From positions 372,001-436,000 of the forward strand of contig CANNZV010000923.1 of NCBI GenBank assembly GCA_947561585.1: a DNA stretch of 64,000 nt, read 5' to 3'. Positions 44,236 through 54,631 of this stretch are shown here, one piece after another. This DNA comes from Caprella mutica (lineage: Eukaryota; Arthropoda; Malacostraca; Amphipoda; Caprellidae). The translations under genes and the position numbers were made by a program. The notes under the pieces were generated by a model. That model was not told the DNA's origin, searched no databases, and was given only the letters and a program-made list of their open reading frames with translations. Numbering within the stretch: the stretch's first letter is position 1; every line of letters begins with the position of its first letter.

Positions 44236-44713
44236 AAAAAATGACTACAGACAAAATGCCTAACGGACAAAATGCCTAACGGACATAATACCTAACGGAC
44301 AAAATGCCTAACGGACAAAATGCCTAGCGGACAAAATACTTAACGAACAAAATACCTAACGAACAAAATACCTAACGGACAAAAGGCCTTACAGATAAAA
44401 TGCCTAACGGACAAAAGGCCTAACAGACAAAAGGCCTAGCGGACAAAATACTTAACGGACAAAATGCCTAACGGACAAAATGCCTAACAGACAAAATGCC
44501 TAGCGGACAAAATACCTAACGGACAAAATGCCTAACAGACAAAATGCCTAGCGGACAAAATACTTAACGAACAAAATACCTAACGAACAAAATACCTAAC
44601 GGACAAAAGGCCTTACAGATAAAATGCCTAACGGACAAAAGGCCTAACTGACAAAATACCTACAGACAAAATGACTATAGACAAAATGACTATAGACAAA
44701 ATGCCTACAGACA
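44236..44713. repeat. 16-bp CCTAACGGACAAAATG array
   Basis: About 30 units of 16 bp. A 14-unit block (marker TGCCTAGCGGACAAAATACT at 44321 and 44545, 224 bp apart) is duplicated. Begins about 40 bp after the 45-bp array ends. Confidence 0.95.
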
Positions 44714-44719
44714 TACATT

Positions 44720-45474
44720 AGCGTTGCAAGAATACACAAGCATTTCAAGATCACTTAGGCGTTGCATGAATACTTAAGCGTTACAAGAAGACACAAGCGT
44801 TACAAGAACACACAAGAGTTACAAGAAGACACAAGCGTTACAAGAAGACACAAGCGTTACAAGAAGACACAAGCGTTACAAGAAGACACAGGCGTTACAA
44901 GAAGACACAAGCGTTACAAGAAGACACAAGCGTTACAAGAAGACACAAGCGTTACAAGAAGACACAAGCGTTACAAGAAGACACAAGCGTTACAAGAAGA
45001 CACAAGCGTTACAAGAAGACACAAGCGTTACAAGAAGACACAAGCGTTACAAGAAGACACAAGCGTTACAAGAAGACACAAGCGTTACAAGAAGACACAA
45101 GCGTTACAAGAAGACACAAGCGTTACAAGAAGACACAAGCGTTACAAGAAGACACAAGCGTTACAAAAAGACATAAGCGTTAAAAGAAGACACAAGCGTT
45201 AAAAGAAGACACAAGCGTTACAAGAAGACACAAGCGTTACAAGAAGACACAAGCGTTACAAGAAGACACAAGCGTTACAAGAAGACACAAGCGTTACAAG
45301 AAGACACAAGCGTTACAAGAAGACACAAGCGTTACAAGAAGACACAAGCGTTACAAGAAGACAAAAGCGTTACAAGAAGACACAAGCGTTACTAGAAGAC
45401 ACAAGCGTTGCAAGAAGACATAAGCGTTACAAGAATACACAAGCGTTACAAGAATACACAAGCGTTGCAATCCA
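44720..45474. repeat. 19-bp GCGTTACAAGAAGACACAA array
   Basis: About 39 highly uniform 19-bp units, with diverged edges (GCGTTGCAAGAATACACAA). The 57-bp codon rhythm gives a 146-residue shadow ORF. It follows the 16-bp array without a gap. Confidence 0.97.
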
Positions 45475-45479
45475 TTGGT

Positions 45480-46455
45480 AGGAAGATGTTCTGTCCAATG
45501 CTTTCCCTGTGACACAAAGAGGGATAATTACCTATACCTGGTCTCAACAGTTCAATTTCTGGTCTAATTATCAGAAAATAACTGAAGGGTCCTTACCGAA
45601 GTGTTCAGAATTATCTTCGACACTTCTGGACTAATGGCAGTTGTTCTAATTTTGCAAATGGGTCACAGTGAAGGGAGAATCATTAGTGCTCTATTTGTAA
45701 ATGAGACTTAATAAGTATTAGCCGTGTATGTCTAGTATTTAGTCATTTTACGATTGAAAATTACTCATTTAAACCCTGCATACACAATGGTTACAAACTT
45801 AGTTGAGAACCTAGATACCAGTACGCACGAAATAGCGTATAGGTTTTTAGAATAGGAAATTCTCATCAAGTATGTTTTTTTAGGTTATAATTTACGTATT
45901 ATTGACTATCAAGAGTAAATTTTCCGAAATCGGATTGAAAACTGATCTACTCAACAATCCTTTTTTTCCAATTTCAATATAGTTTTTAAATATTTTATTC
46001 ATATCTATCAAAACCGATCCAACCAATGAACAACTATTGGCAAATCCATAATCATAAAACTTTAGATACTCAAAAGTTATGGTGGGCCATAGAAGATCTT
46101 CCACGTCGCGAACATAACTTTCTCCCTATATATCCATACCTAAGCTAAATAAACACAAACACGTTAAAATTATGACCTCACTATAGATTAGAAACCATTG
46201 AGGTTCAAAATATTCAAAAGCTCTCCGTTTCGGTACCATAACTCTCACGTCTCGAAATCGCTGACTTGGTACATCTGTGACGCCGATATTATTCACGACT
46301 AATAATTTATCTAACGGAAGACTCTTCCATGACTGAATAATGGGCCAATAACGAGCAGTTATTCCATAGGATTCGTCAGTGTCGGTATGAGTTAAAGGGA
46401 GACGAGGCAGATAGTGAGTACTGTGTCTGCGGCAGTAATCACAGCTGCTTTAGAA
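45480..46455. other. unique DNA, one dispersed monomer
   Basis: The monomer AGTTATGGTGGGCCATAGAA lies at 46074. 46190-46440 is more balanced (GACGCCGATATTATTCACG) but holds no frame with usable splice sites. A 70-residue minus ORF at 45892-46104 starts within the monomer and is rejected. Confidence 0.4.
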
Positions 46456-46456
46456 T

Positions 46457-46773
46457 TACAGTAGAACTATTCTATAGTGTACTTCTTTATAGTGGACTCC
46501 TTTATAGTGTACTCCTTTATGGTGGACTCCTCTATAGTGAACTCCTCTACTGTGAAATCCTCTATAGTGAATGTAGAGTACTGAATGAGAGAAATACCTT
46601 TTATAGTGAACAAATTTCGTTTTGTCTGCCATGGATACAGTCAAAACGTAATTTGTCCAATTAGTTTTCTAAAACTGTTGGTCATTTTAAGGCAGACTAA
46701 AGAAAATTTGATCACTATAAAAGCTACTTCCTTACTCTGATCTATACATTCACTATAGAGGAGCTCTACTGTA
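46457..46773. mobile_element. pogo-like MITE with tandemly repeated left terminus
   Basis: Ends TACAGTAGAACTATTCTATA and AGAGGAGCTCTACTGTA, with TA on both sides. The interior has TTTGTCTGCC and GGCAGACTAAAG as in 27472-27697. Remarkably the left terminus is repeated about six times in tandem, 17-18 bp apart (TATAGTGGACTCCTTTATAG), whereas the right end has it once. Confidence 0.85.
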
Positions 46774-46774
46774 C

Positions 46775-46948
46775 TAGGGTTGTGACAATATGATTTTCAA
46801 ATCATAGATCCTGAGAATATCATAGACGGAGAGAATTAAAGAGTATTGAATGGTTCTACACCAGCGGTATATAGTATTCGATACCATTTCATTTCGTCTG
46901 TGATATTCTTAAGATCTATGACTTTAAAATCTTATTGTTACAACCCTA
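46775..46948 (+). mobile_element. family-2 MITE
   Basis: 174 bp, TAGGGTTGTGACAATATG to TATTGTTACAACCCTA. The centre (GAATGGTTCTACACCAGCGG, then a GGTATATAGTATTCGATACC palindrome) is nearly identical to copies at 52654, 54457 and 58793. One base separates it from the pogo-like MITE on its left. Confidence 0.95.
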
Positions 46949-47035
46949 CTACCTGCCTAGAATTTTATTCGATATAAAATAATAGCAATGTTTGTGTTTC
47001 ATCTCGTATAATTTTGTATGTATATAGTAGGTTGT

Positions 47036-47278
47036 CCGGAAAACTGCCAGGCGAAAACTGCCAGATGAAAAACTGCCAGGCGGAAAACTACCGAAGCGGA
47101 AAACTGCCAGACGGAAAACTGACGAAGCGGAAAAGTGCCAGGTGGAAAACTGCCAGGTGGAAAACTGCCGAAGCGGAAAACTGCCAGGCGGAAAACTGAC
47201 GAAGCGGAAAACTGCCAGGCGGAAAACTGCCAGGTGGAAAACTGCCGAAGCGGAAAACTGCCAGGCGGAAAACTGCCA
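47036..47278. repeat. 15/16-bp GCCAGGCGGAAAACT array
   Basis: About 16 units alternate GCCAGGCGGAAAACT (15 bp) and GCCGAAGCGGAAAACT or GACGAAGCGGAAAACT (16 bp). The same phrase occurs once, inverted, at 48319-48346 (CTGGCAGTTTTCCGCCTGGC), 1.05 kb away. Confidence 0.95.
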
Positions 47279-47281
47279 TTC

Positions 47282-48318
47282 ACTTACTGAATTTAATGAC
47301 TTTAGTCAGTAATAACATTTTGATTTATAAAAACGACGTTCGCTCTTAGTTAAAAGGAGTTAAGGGAACATTCATGTTTACTCAGTATACAAAACAAAAA
47401 TATTGTTTTTCTTCATTAGAAAAATACATAAAATATATTAGTATATATATACATTACAGTAAAAAATCAAAAACATGATATAAATTAAAAAATCAAATAC
47501 ATGATATAAATTAAAAAATAAAACCTTTCTTAGAAAATACTAAAAGAAGAAGAAACAACGAAATGATTGTATTAGGGACAAAGTACAATTTCTTTGTTTA
47601 CACAACTCATCTCTAAAATATCATTTCATAACGGGTTTAGTGTCTAATTATTTCATTTTTGTTTATAATTTGATAATTGAACAAGACTTCAAGCTTAATA
47701 TTCGCTGTACTCATTATAAAACAAATACGATCGATTTTTGTGAAATATTTAGAATTCGGAACACAACATCTATGATTATAAAACTGATACTACCAACCTA
47801 ATTCTCTGACAATTTCACTCGATCGAATTTGATTTGTGTATAAATAATTAATACTTTTACATATAAATGATAATTGTAAATATGGAGGTGTTAATGCTAT
47901 GGAGAATATAATTGTAAATGTAATAAATATTGAAAATACATATGTAACATACACTTAATATATATCATACAAGATATAAATTATAAATCTTATAAACATA
48001 TGAAATCCTATATAGATATATAATTATATACATGTTTTTAAAATGTACATGACTTAACAAATAAGTTAAAAATGGTAATTATAACTTTTTTGTGTGTACT
48101 GAATTTTGTTTGCTGTTTGTTTAATAAATTAGTTTTGTTGAAATACTATTTTCCATTGAATAATAAGTAATCCAATAATCTATATACTTTAGTTACAACT
48201 GTAAAAAATGAATGTCTCCTTAATCACTTGACGAATGGATAACGCCATTTTTTATGAATTAAAATGTTCTTAGAATGTGTTTATCAAAAGTCAAAAATAC
48301 ATAAATTGCCAATAAGTG
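47282..48318. other. AT-rich spacer bounded by inverted GCCAGGCGGAAAACTGCC phrases
   Basis: Very AT-rich, without frames or repeats apart from a duplicated AAAAATCAAAAACATGATAT phrase at about 47460. Because the flanks are inverted copies, 47030-48346 might be one element whose left terminus expanded into the array. Confidence 0.4.
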
Positions 48319-48351
48319 ACTGGCAGTTTTCCGCCTGGCAGTACCATAAAG

Positions 48352-48529
48352 TAGTATTGTGATAATATGCTTTTAAAATCATATATCTTGAGAATATCAC
48401 AGACGAAATGAAATGGTATCGAATACTATATACCGCTGGTGTAGAACCATTCAATTCAGTTAAATTAGTTTTTCCATATGTAATATTTTAGGTATCTATT
48501 ATATTTTAAAGCCAATTGTAACAACCCTA
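48352..48529 (-). mobile_element. family-2 MITE, partly rearranged
   Basis: Inverse orientation: TAGTATTGTGATAATATGC, AATATCACAGACGAAATGAA, the GGTATCGAATACTATATACC palindrome, then CATTCAATTCAGTTAAATTA. The far third is diverged but ends GTAACAACCCTAG. Confidence 0.85.
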
Positions 48530-48990
48530 GTAATTGATGATTACAAGTAATTTAGAGACATTGGCGTCGATTCAAAGCAGAAGTGAATAAATTTTTATAT
48601 TCGACATTTTATTATAATTGTATGAATGAATTCAAAGTAAATTTCCAACGATATATATTGAAATAGAGGATATTTTTTACTGAAATCAGAATTTCAATAT
48701 CGTAAGTGAGAAATCTACGGAGCCTGCTCTTCATTCTAGATTACTCTCATTTTTACTCACTGATTGGTGTCCCCAGATGAAGATTTACGAATGGGATTTG
48801 AGATTAGAATTGTAATTATTTCATTGATTAATGAATAGGTAATAAATCTCGCACTTTAATTCGTCAGAAGAATATAGCAAATATATAGATGTCGCATATG
48901 TATATGTCGCATCAGTGATTATACAACCTGGGATAACTTTAGTTATATTTATTTATATATAAAAACAAAAAGAACAGTTTGAGCAAAAGT
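48530..48990. other. unique DNA
   Basis: A donor-like GTGAGTAAAA on the minus strand near 48755 follows a short open frame without a start. Not called. Confidence 0.4.
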
Positions 48991-48993
48991 ATT

Positions 48994-49159
48994 CAGGGCA
49001 GTTTACGAATTATCGGTAAGTACTACATCTTCGGTCATATAAGAAAAAACAATATAAAAATTATTATTATTACACAATGCTATTTAATAACAATTTTTAT
49101 ATTGTTTTTTCTTATATGTCCGAAAACGTAGTACTGACCGATGATTCGTAACTTACCCA
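48994..49159. mobile_element. family-1 MITE
   Basis: 166 bp. Left CAGGGCAGTTTACGAATTAT (mutated), right GATTCGTAACTTACCC. Arms CATCTTCGGTCATATAAG and CTTATATGTCCGAAAACG. Confidence 0.9.
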
Positions 49160-49602
49160 ATTAAATTATATAAGAAACATTTTTTTGCGGCCTAATTAAG
49201 TTTTCACTACTGAGGCAGCAGATTCTGATCTTTCACTTCCTGACCAGGAAAATGACCAACCTTGGATATCTTCATACCATTCACACACCTAATTAACCTC
49301 AAATTGGATGTTCAATTTTATTATTGAATGTTACAATTGCTCATGAACAGATTCCACTTTCAAAGAACTGTAGATGTATAGATATTGAAATGTAAATGGT
49401 ACACCTTAATGTTATTATTAATTGGATGTTTGATTAGCTCTTAATTGATAAAAATCATATTGATAAGATGTTTGAATTATAATTCGAGTAATAAAATTAT
49501 TACAGTTTCCATATTTTAATATCAAGAAGAAACTCATTCGAAATAATCCTTAAACAAAATTCATCAATAAAATGGTTATTGATTTATATCTCGTTGGTGT
49601 TT
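49160..49602. other. unique AT-rich DNA
   Basis: About 38 open codons on the + strand at 49190-49295 lack start and splice signals. No repeats. Confidence 0.4.
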
Positions 49603-49604
49603 TT

Positions 49605-51047
49605 TCTCCCTAAAGTAGATGATATAGCAAAGTGTCTCTCAGACGTCCTCTCCCCAAAGTAGATGATATAGCAAAGTGTCTCTCAGACGTCCTCTCCCCA
49701 AAGTAGATGATATAGCAAAGTCTCAGACGTCCTCTCCTCAAAGTAGATGATATAGCAAAGTGTCTCTCAGACGTCCTCTCCCCATAGTAGATGATATAGC
49801 AAAGTGTCTCTCAGACGTCCTCTCCTCAAAGTAGATGATATAGCAAAGTGTCTCTCAGACGTCCTCTCCTCAAAGTAGATGATATAGCAAAGTGTCTCTC
49901 AGACGTCCTCTCCCCAAAGTAGATGATATAGCAAAGTGTCTCTTAGACGTCCTCTCCTCAAAGTATATGATATAGCAAAGTATCTCTCAGACGTTCTCTC
50001 CCCAAAGTAGATGATATAGCATAGTGTCTCTCAGACGTCCTCTCCCCAAAGTAGATGATATAGCAAAGTGTCTCTTAGACGTCCTCTCCTCAAAGTAGAT
50101 GATATAGCAAAGTGTCTCTCAGACGTCCTCTCCTCAAAGTAGATGATATAGCAAAGTGTCTCTCAGACGTCCTCTCCCCAAAGTAGATGATATAGCAAAG
50201 TGTCTCTCAGACGTCCTCTCCCCAAAGTAGATAATATAGCAAAGTGTCTCTCAGATGTTCTCTCCCCAAAGTAGATGATATAGCAAAGTGTCTCTCAGAC
50301 GTCCTCTCCCCATAGTAGATGATATAGCAAAGTGTCTCTCAGACGTCCTCTCCCCAAAGTAGATGATATAGCAAAGTGTCTCTTAGACGTCCTCTCCCCA
50401 AAGTAGATGATATAGCAAAGTGTCTCTCAGACGTCCTCTCCCCAAAGTAGATGATATAGCAAAGTGTCTCTCAGACGTCCTCTCCCCAAAGTAGATGATA
50501 TAGCAAAGTGTCTCTCAGACGTCCTCTCCCCAAAGTAGATGATATAGCAAAGTGTCTCTCAGACGTCCTCTCCCCAAAGTAGATGATATAGCAAAGTGTC
50601 TCTCAGACGTCCTCTCCCCAAAGTAGATGATATAGCAAAGTGTCTCTTAGACGTCCTCTCCCCAAAGTAGATGATATAGCAAAGTGTCTCTCAGACGTCC
50701 TCTCCCCATAGTAGATGATATAGCGAAGTGTCTCTCAGACGTCCTCTCCCCAAAGTAGATGATATAGCAAAGTGTCTCTCAGACGTCCTCTCCCCATAGT
50801 AGATGATATAGCAAAGTGTCTCTCAGACGTCCTCTCCCCAAAGTAGATGATATAGCGAAGTGTCTCTCAGACGTCCTATCCCCAAAGTAGATGATATAGC
50901 AAAGTGTCTCTCAGACGTCCTCTCCCCAAAGTAGATGATATAGCGAAGTGTCTCTCAGACGTCCTCTCCCCAAAGTAGATGATATAGCAAAGTGTCTCTC
51001 AGACGTCCTCTCCCCAAAGTAGATGATATAGCAAAGTGTCTCCCTCT
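49605..51047. repeat. 44-bp minisatellite, about 33 units
   Basis: Units contain CCCAAAGTAGATGATATAGC and AGTGTCTCTCAGACGTCCTC. Variants (CTCAAAG, CATAG, GCGAAG, CTTAGAC) recur in patches, as expected of block duplication. One unit at 49710 is short by 6 bp. No frame is long, since 44 is not a multiple of 3 and stops occur. Confidence 0.97.
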
Positions 51048-51049
51048 CA

Positions 51050-51212
51050 CATCACTAATCCTGTCCTTGGATCTGATTCGCATCACCCTAATCAGGCCTT
51101 CGTAGGAAGCCTTCGAAGGCGCCTAAGCCTTCCTCTCATCCAACCTTCATTTCAAATGCTAATCAGGGATGAGTGAAGACAGAGAAAGGGACTGTTAGAG
51201 ATTAGGGAGGAG
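51050..51212. other. short unique G+C-richer link
   Basis: Contains a small palindrome GCCTTCGTAGGAAGCCTTCG. It separates the 44-bp and 12-bp arrays. Confidence 0.5.
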
Positions 51213-51214
51213 TG

Positions 51215-51470
51215 AGTGTCATGAGCAGAGTCATGAGCAGAGTCTTGAGCTGAGTCATGAGCAGAGTCATGAGCAGAGTCATGAGCAGAGTCATGAGCTG
51301 AGTCATGAGCAGAGTCATGAGCAGAGTCTTGAGCAGAGTCAAGAGCAGAGTCATGAGCAGATTTACGAGCAGAGTCATGAGCAGAGTTATGAGCAGAGTT
51401 ATGAGCAGAGTCACGAGCAGAGTCACGAGCAGAGTCATGAGCAATGTTATGAACAATGTCATGAGAAATC
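51215..51470. repeat. 12-bp ATGAGCAGAGTC array
   Basis: About 21 units of 12 bp (ATGAGCAGAGTC, variants TTGAG, ACGAG, GAGCTG). The 4-codon rhythm yields MTLL repeats on the minus strand; not a gene. Confidence 0.96.
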
Positions 51471-51816
51471 TGATTTTCAAAAATAATGTAAATTTATTTT
51501 TTTAATAGAGATAGTTTTTTCTATTTTATTATAGTTACATAATATAATTGTAATGCAGTTAATATTTATTTTCAACTTATATTATTTATTCCTACATTCC
51601 TTGTGTAGATGACATTTTAGATGAAAAAACTTCTAGATATTCTTTCTTTTTTGTGAATATTTGATTTGGTCGCATACGGTAATTGATATTAAACCCTTTG
51701 GAAAAGAAGTTAAAAAATGCTAATAACTTCCTGATTTGAAAAAATATCATTCCTATGAAAATATCCAAATGTTCAATGACTTTGCATACATAATTCAGCA
51801 CTGGAATTCATTCCAG

Positions 51817-52036
51817 CTATTGGCCATTGTCAATTCCAAGACCATCAATCGAAGCTTTGGCGGCTCCATTCCAATCAGCGGTTCAACCCGAATCTCGCGA
51901 GAGCCCCCAGTTTAATCTGCTACCAAGAACGGGTCAAAGGATCCAGCCAAAGCCTTATCAATCCTCCATGGAAAGGGTTAAATCTTATAGAGGCTCCTGG
52001 AAGATCATGCCAGATGAATCCTTGGGAATGTATTAA
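51817..52036 (+). CDS. candidate terminal coding exon, unknown protein
   Basis: After a good acceptor (GGAATTCATTCCAG, AG at 51815-51816), one base plus 72 codons run open to TAA at 52034-52036. The peptide is proline- and serine-rich and hydrophilic: PRPSIEALAAPFQSAVQPES, later QRIQPKPYQSSMERVKSYRG and PDESLGMY at the end. Composition is balanced and codon third positions are mixed, unlike the flanking arrays. A disordered C-terminal tail is a reasonable reading. The nearest in-frame start codon is a TTG, so an exon is likelier than a complete gene. A C-rich stretch (52060-52110) follows. No family recognised; upstream exons not found. Confidence 0.35.
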
Positions 52037-52114
52037 TTATATCGCTTTTGAATTCCAACCCCCCGACCCCCTCCTCCTTCCTCTCTGAACCCACCCCGTC
52101 CATCTTCCATCCTC

Positions 52115-52650
52115 CACCGCCATTTTGGATATCTTCTTTTTGAATTTTCTTTTGATTTCCAGTCAATTGAACCTTTGGAAAATAGATCCAAGGGTTGGAA
52201 TGAATTGAAACCTTATATACATTTCAATATAAAATAGCATTAATCTAAATGGATTGGCATATCTGCGGGATTCAGTCAAACAAATCCAGAGATTGAAGTT
52301 TATATGAAAATTAAACCAATTTGTGAGATCCATTGAATGCTCTCAAAGAATCCTATGAACTGAATGGAATAAAATGATTAAAATCATTGTACGTCATTGG
52401 TCTTCACTCATTGTTATGATATTCCGTTGTAATATGATTTTTAATTTATATAACGATGTCACATCTATTAATATTCTACATTATATTGGGTATAGATCAC
52501 TTCTGTTATTTTTAGATTATTACAAATATCCAAATAGAACAATTTAATTAATTCTAATAGTACACTAATAAATTTTCTCACTTGAATTCATCCATTATTG
52601 CACATAAGTTACTAATCATTTTATTTTCATTGCTAATCTAGTCAGTAAAT
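52115..52650. other. unique AT-rich DNA
   Basis: Follows the candidate exon and its C-rich tail; could be 3' untranslated sequence or intergenic. AATAAA-type signals occur (GGAATAAAATG at about 52368) but are common in such DNA. Confidence 0.35.
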
Positions 52651-52653
52651 AAT

Positions 52654-52826
52654 TAGGGTTGTGACAATATGCTATTAAAACCATAGATCCGAAAATATTA
52701 CAGACGGAGAGAATTAAAGAGTATTGAATGGTTCTACACCAGCGGTATATAGTATTCGATACCATTTCATTTCGTCTGTGATATTCTTAAGATCTATGAT
52801 TTATAAAGCGTATTGTCACAACCCTA
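52654..52826 (+). mobile_element. family-2 MITE
   Basis: 173 bp, TAGGGTTGTGACAATATGC to TATTGTCACAACCCTA. The interior has GAGAATTAAAGAGTATTGAA and the GGTATATAGTATTCGATACC palindrome. Confidence 0.95.
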
Positions 52827-52911
52827 CCATTAACCTTTTTCTTTATATTTTTCCATTATTGTACATAGGATACTGATTTTCTAAATTCTTATAAAAACTG
52901 TATAGGTATCA

Positions 52912-53872
52912 TGGATACCAATTAAAAGTATCATGAATACCAATTAAAAGTATCATGAATACCAATTAAAAGTATCATGAATACCAATTAAAAGAATCAT
53001 GAATACCAATCAAAAGTATCATGGATACCAATTAAAAGTATCATGGATACCAATTAAAAGTATCATGGATACCAATTAAAAGTATCATGGATACCAATTA
53101 AAAGTATCATGAATACCAATTAAAAGTATCATGAATACCAATTAAAAGTATCATGAATACCAATTAAAAGAATCATGAATACCAATCAAAAGTATCATGG
53201 ATACCAATCAAAAGTATCATAGATACCAATTAAAAGTATCATGGATACCAATTAAAAGTATCATGAATACCAATTAAAAGTATCATGAATACCAATTAAA
53301 AGTATCATGAATACCAATCAAAAGTATCATAGATACCAATTAAAAGTATCATGGATACCAATTAAAAGTATCATGAATACCAATTAAAAGTATCATGAAT
53401 ACCAATCAAAAGTATCATGAATACCAATCAAAAGTATCATGAATACCAATTAAAAGTATCATGAATACCAATTAAAAGTATCATGAATACCAATTAAAAG
53501 TATCATGAATACCAATTAAAAGTATCATGGTTACCAATTAAAAGTATCATGGATACCAATTAAAAGTATCATGAATACCAATTAAAAGTATCATGGATAC
53601 CAATTAAAAGTATCATGAATACCAATTAAAAGTATCATGAATACCAATCAAAAGTATCATGAATACCAATCAAAAGTATCATGAATACCAATTAAAAGTA
53701 TCATGAATACCAATTAAAAGTATCATGAATACCAATTAAAAGTATCATGAATACCAATTAAAAGTATCATGGTTACCAATTAAAAGTATCATGGATACCA
53801 ATTAAAAGTATCATGAATACCAATTAAAAGTATCATGAATACCAATTAAAAGTATCATGGATACCAATTAAA
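52912..53872. repeat. 22-bp ATCATGGATACCAATTAAAA array, about 44 units
   Basis: Units read AAAAGTATCATGGATACCAA and TT, with GGATACC/GAATACC/GGTTACC and TTAAAAG/TCAAAAG variants. A marker GGTTACC unit recurs 242 bp apart (53529 and 53771), an 11-unit block duplication. The unit equals the core of family-1 MITEs, and the array is followed by a family-1 right end. Confidence 0.97.
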
Positions 53873-53960
53873 CTAACAGATTAAAATTATTATTGCTATA
53901 ATATATTTATTTCACATGTTCGCAAATGTGAAACCGTCTGATAACTCGGAACTTACCCTA
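53873..53960. mobile_element. right end of a family-1 MITE adjoining its amplified core
   Basis: After the array, CACATGTTCGCAAATGTGAA and CGTCTGATAACTCGGAACTTACCCTA-type sequence complete a family-1 right arm (final CTTACCCTA at 53952-53960). The expected left arm (TAGGGTAAGTT) before 52912 is missing. Confidence 0.85.
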
Positions 53961-53961
53961 C

Positions 53962-54455
53962 TTTTACAGTGGGAGGGGGGTGGGGGGGCTATAATTTTCG
54001 TAGGTCTAATCCGTCCCTTTAAAGTGCAGAACAAATACCCACCTCCAACGAAAACACTGACGCCACTACGGTATTCACTCGACTGCGTCAGTTCTCGGCA
54101 GTCACTGTAAACAATTTGCGGAAACTACGAGTGATCAGACCGGAAATTGAATTCTCCATCTGGAAAATGTCTAAATTGGGACACCGTAACGCCGTCTGCC
54201 GCAAGAATGAAACGTCGTGGTTTTGAATAACGCTCCGTAGGCATCTTCTGTAAATCTTATTCCTTTTGTCTTTGGAGTTTATAGAAAAATATTGTAAGTT
54301 AAAGTTTCATTGCAGTTTTGGGATTAAATTCTATGGCTAATCTTTTAAATAGGAATTTAAATTGATATTTTATGTATAATAGAATCTTGTAAGCAAATTA
54401 GGAAGAACATACGAAGATTACAAGTATATTGATATATTTATTTTAAATCTCAAGG
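53962..54455. other. unique, partly G+C-rich DNA
   Basis: 53985-54250 is unusually balanced (CGTAACGCCGTCTGCCGC). Frames up to 64 codons start from a non-ATG inside the MITE end and are not trusted. Confidence 0.35.
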
Positions 54456-54456
54456 G

Positions 54457-54630
54457 CAGGGTTGTGCCAATATGCTTATTAATTCATAGATCCCAAACAT
54501 ATTATAGACGGAGAGAATTAAAGAGTATTGAATGGTTCTACACCAGCGGTATATAGTATTCGATACCATTTCATTTCGTCTGTGATATTCTTAAGATCTA
54601 TGATTTTAAAAGCATATTGTCACAACCATA
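54457..54630 (+). mobile_element. family-2 MITE
   Basis: 174 bp, CAGGGTTGTGCCAATATGC to CATATTGTCACAACCATA. The centre is identical to the copies at 46775 and 52654 over the GTTCTACACCAGCGG and GGTATATAGTATTCGATACC part. Confidence 0.93.
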
Positions 54631-54631
54631 A

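Noticed and set aside
45892..46104. 70-residue minus frame
   Set aside because: Begins inside the dispersed CTATGGCCCCACCATAAC monomer and is otherwise AT-rich.
47999..48060. Telomeric or centromeric satellite signal
   Set aside because: No TTAGG-type telomere repeats were seen anywhere, and no single satellite dominates the window; a centromeric location is not supported.
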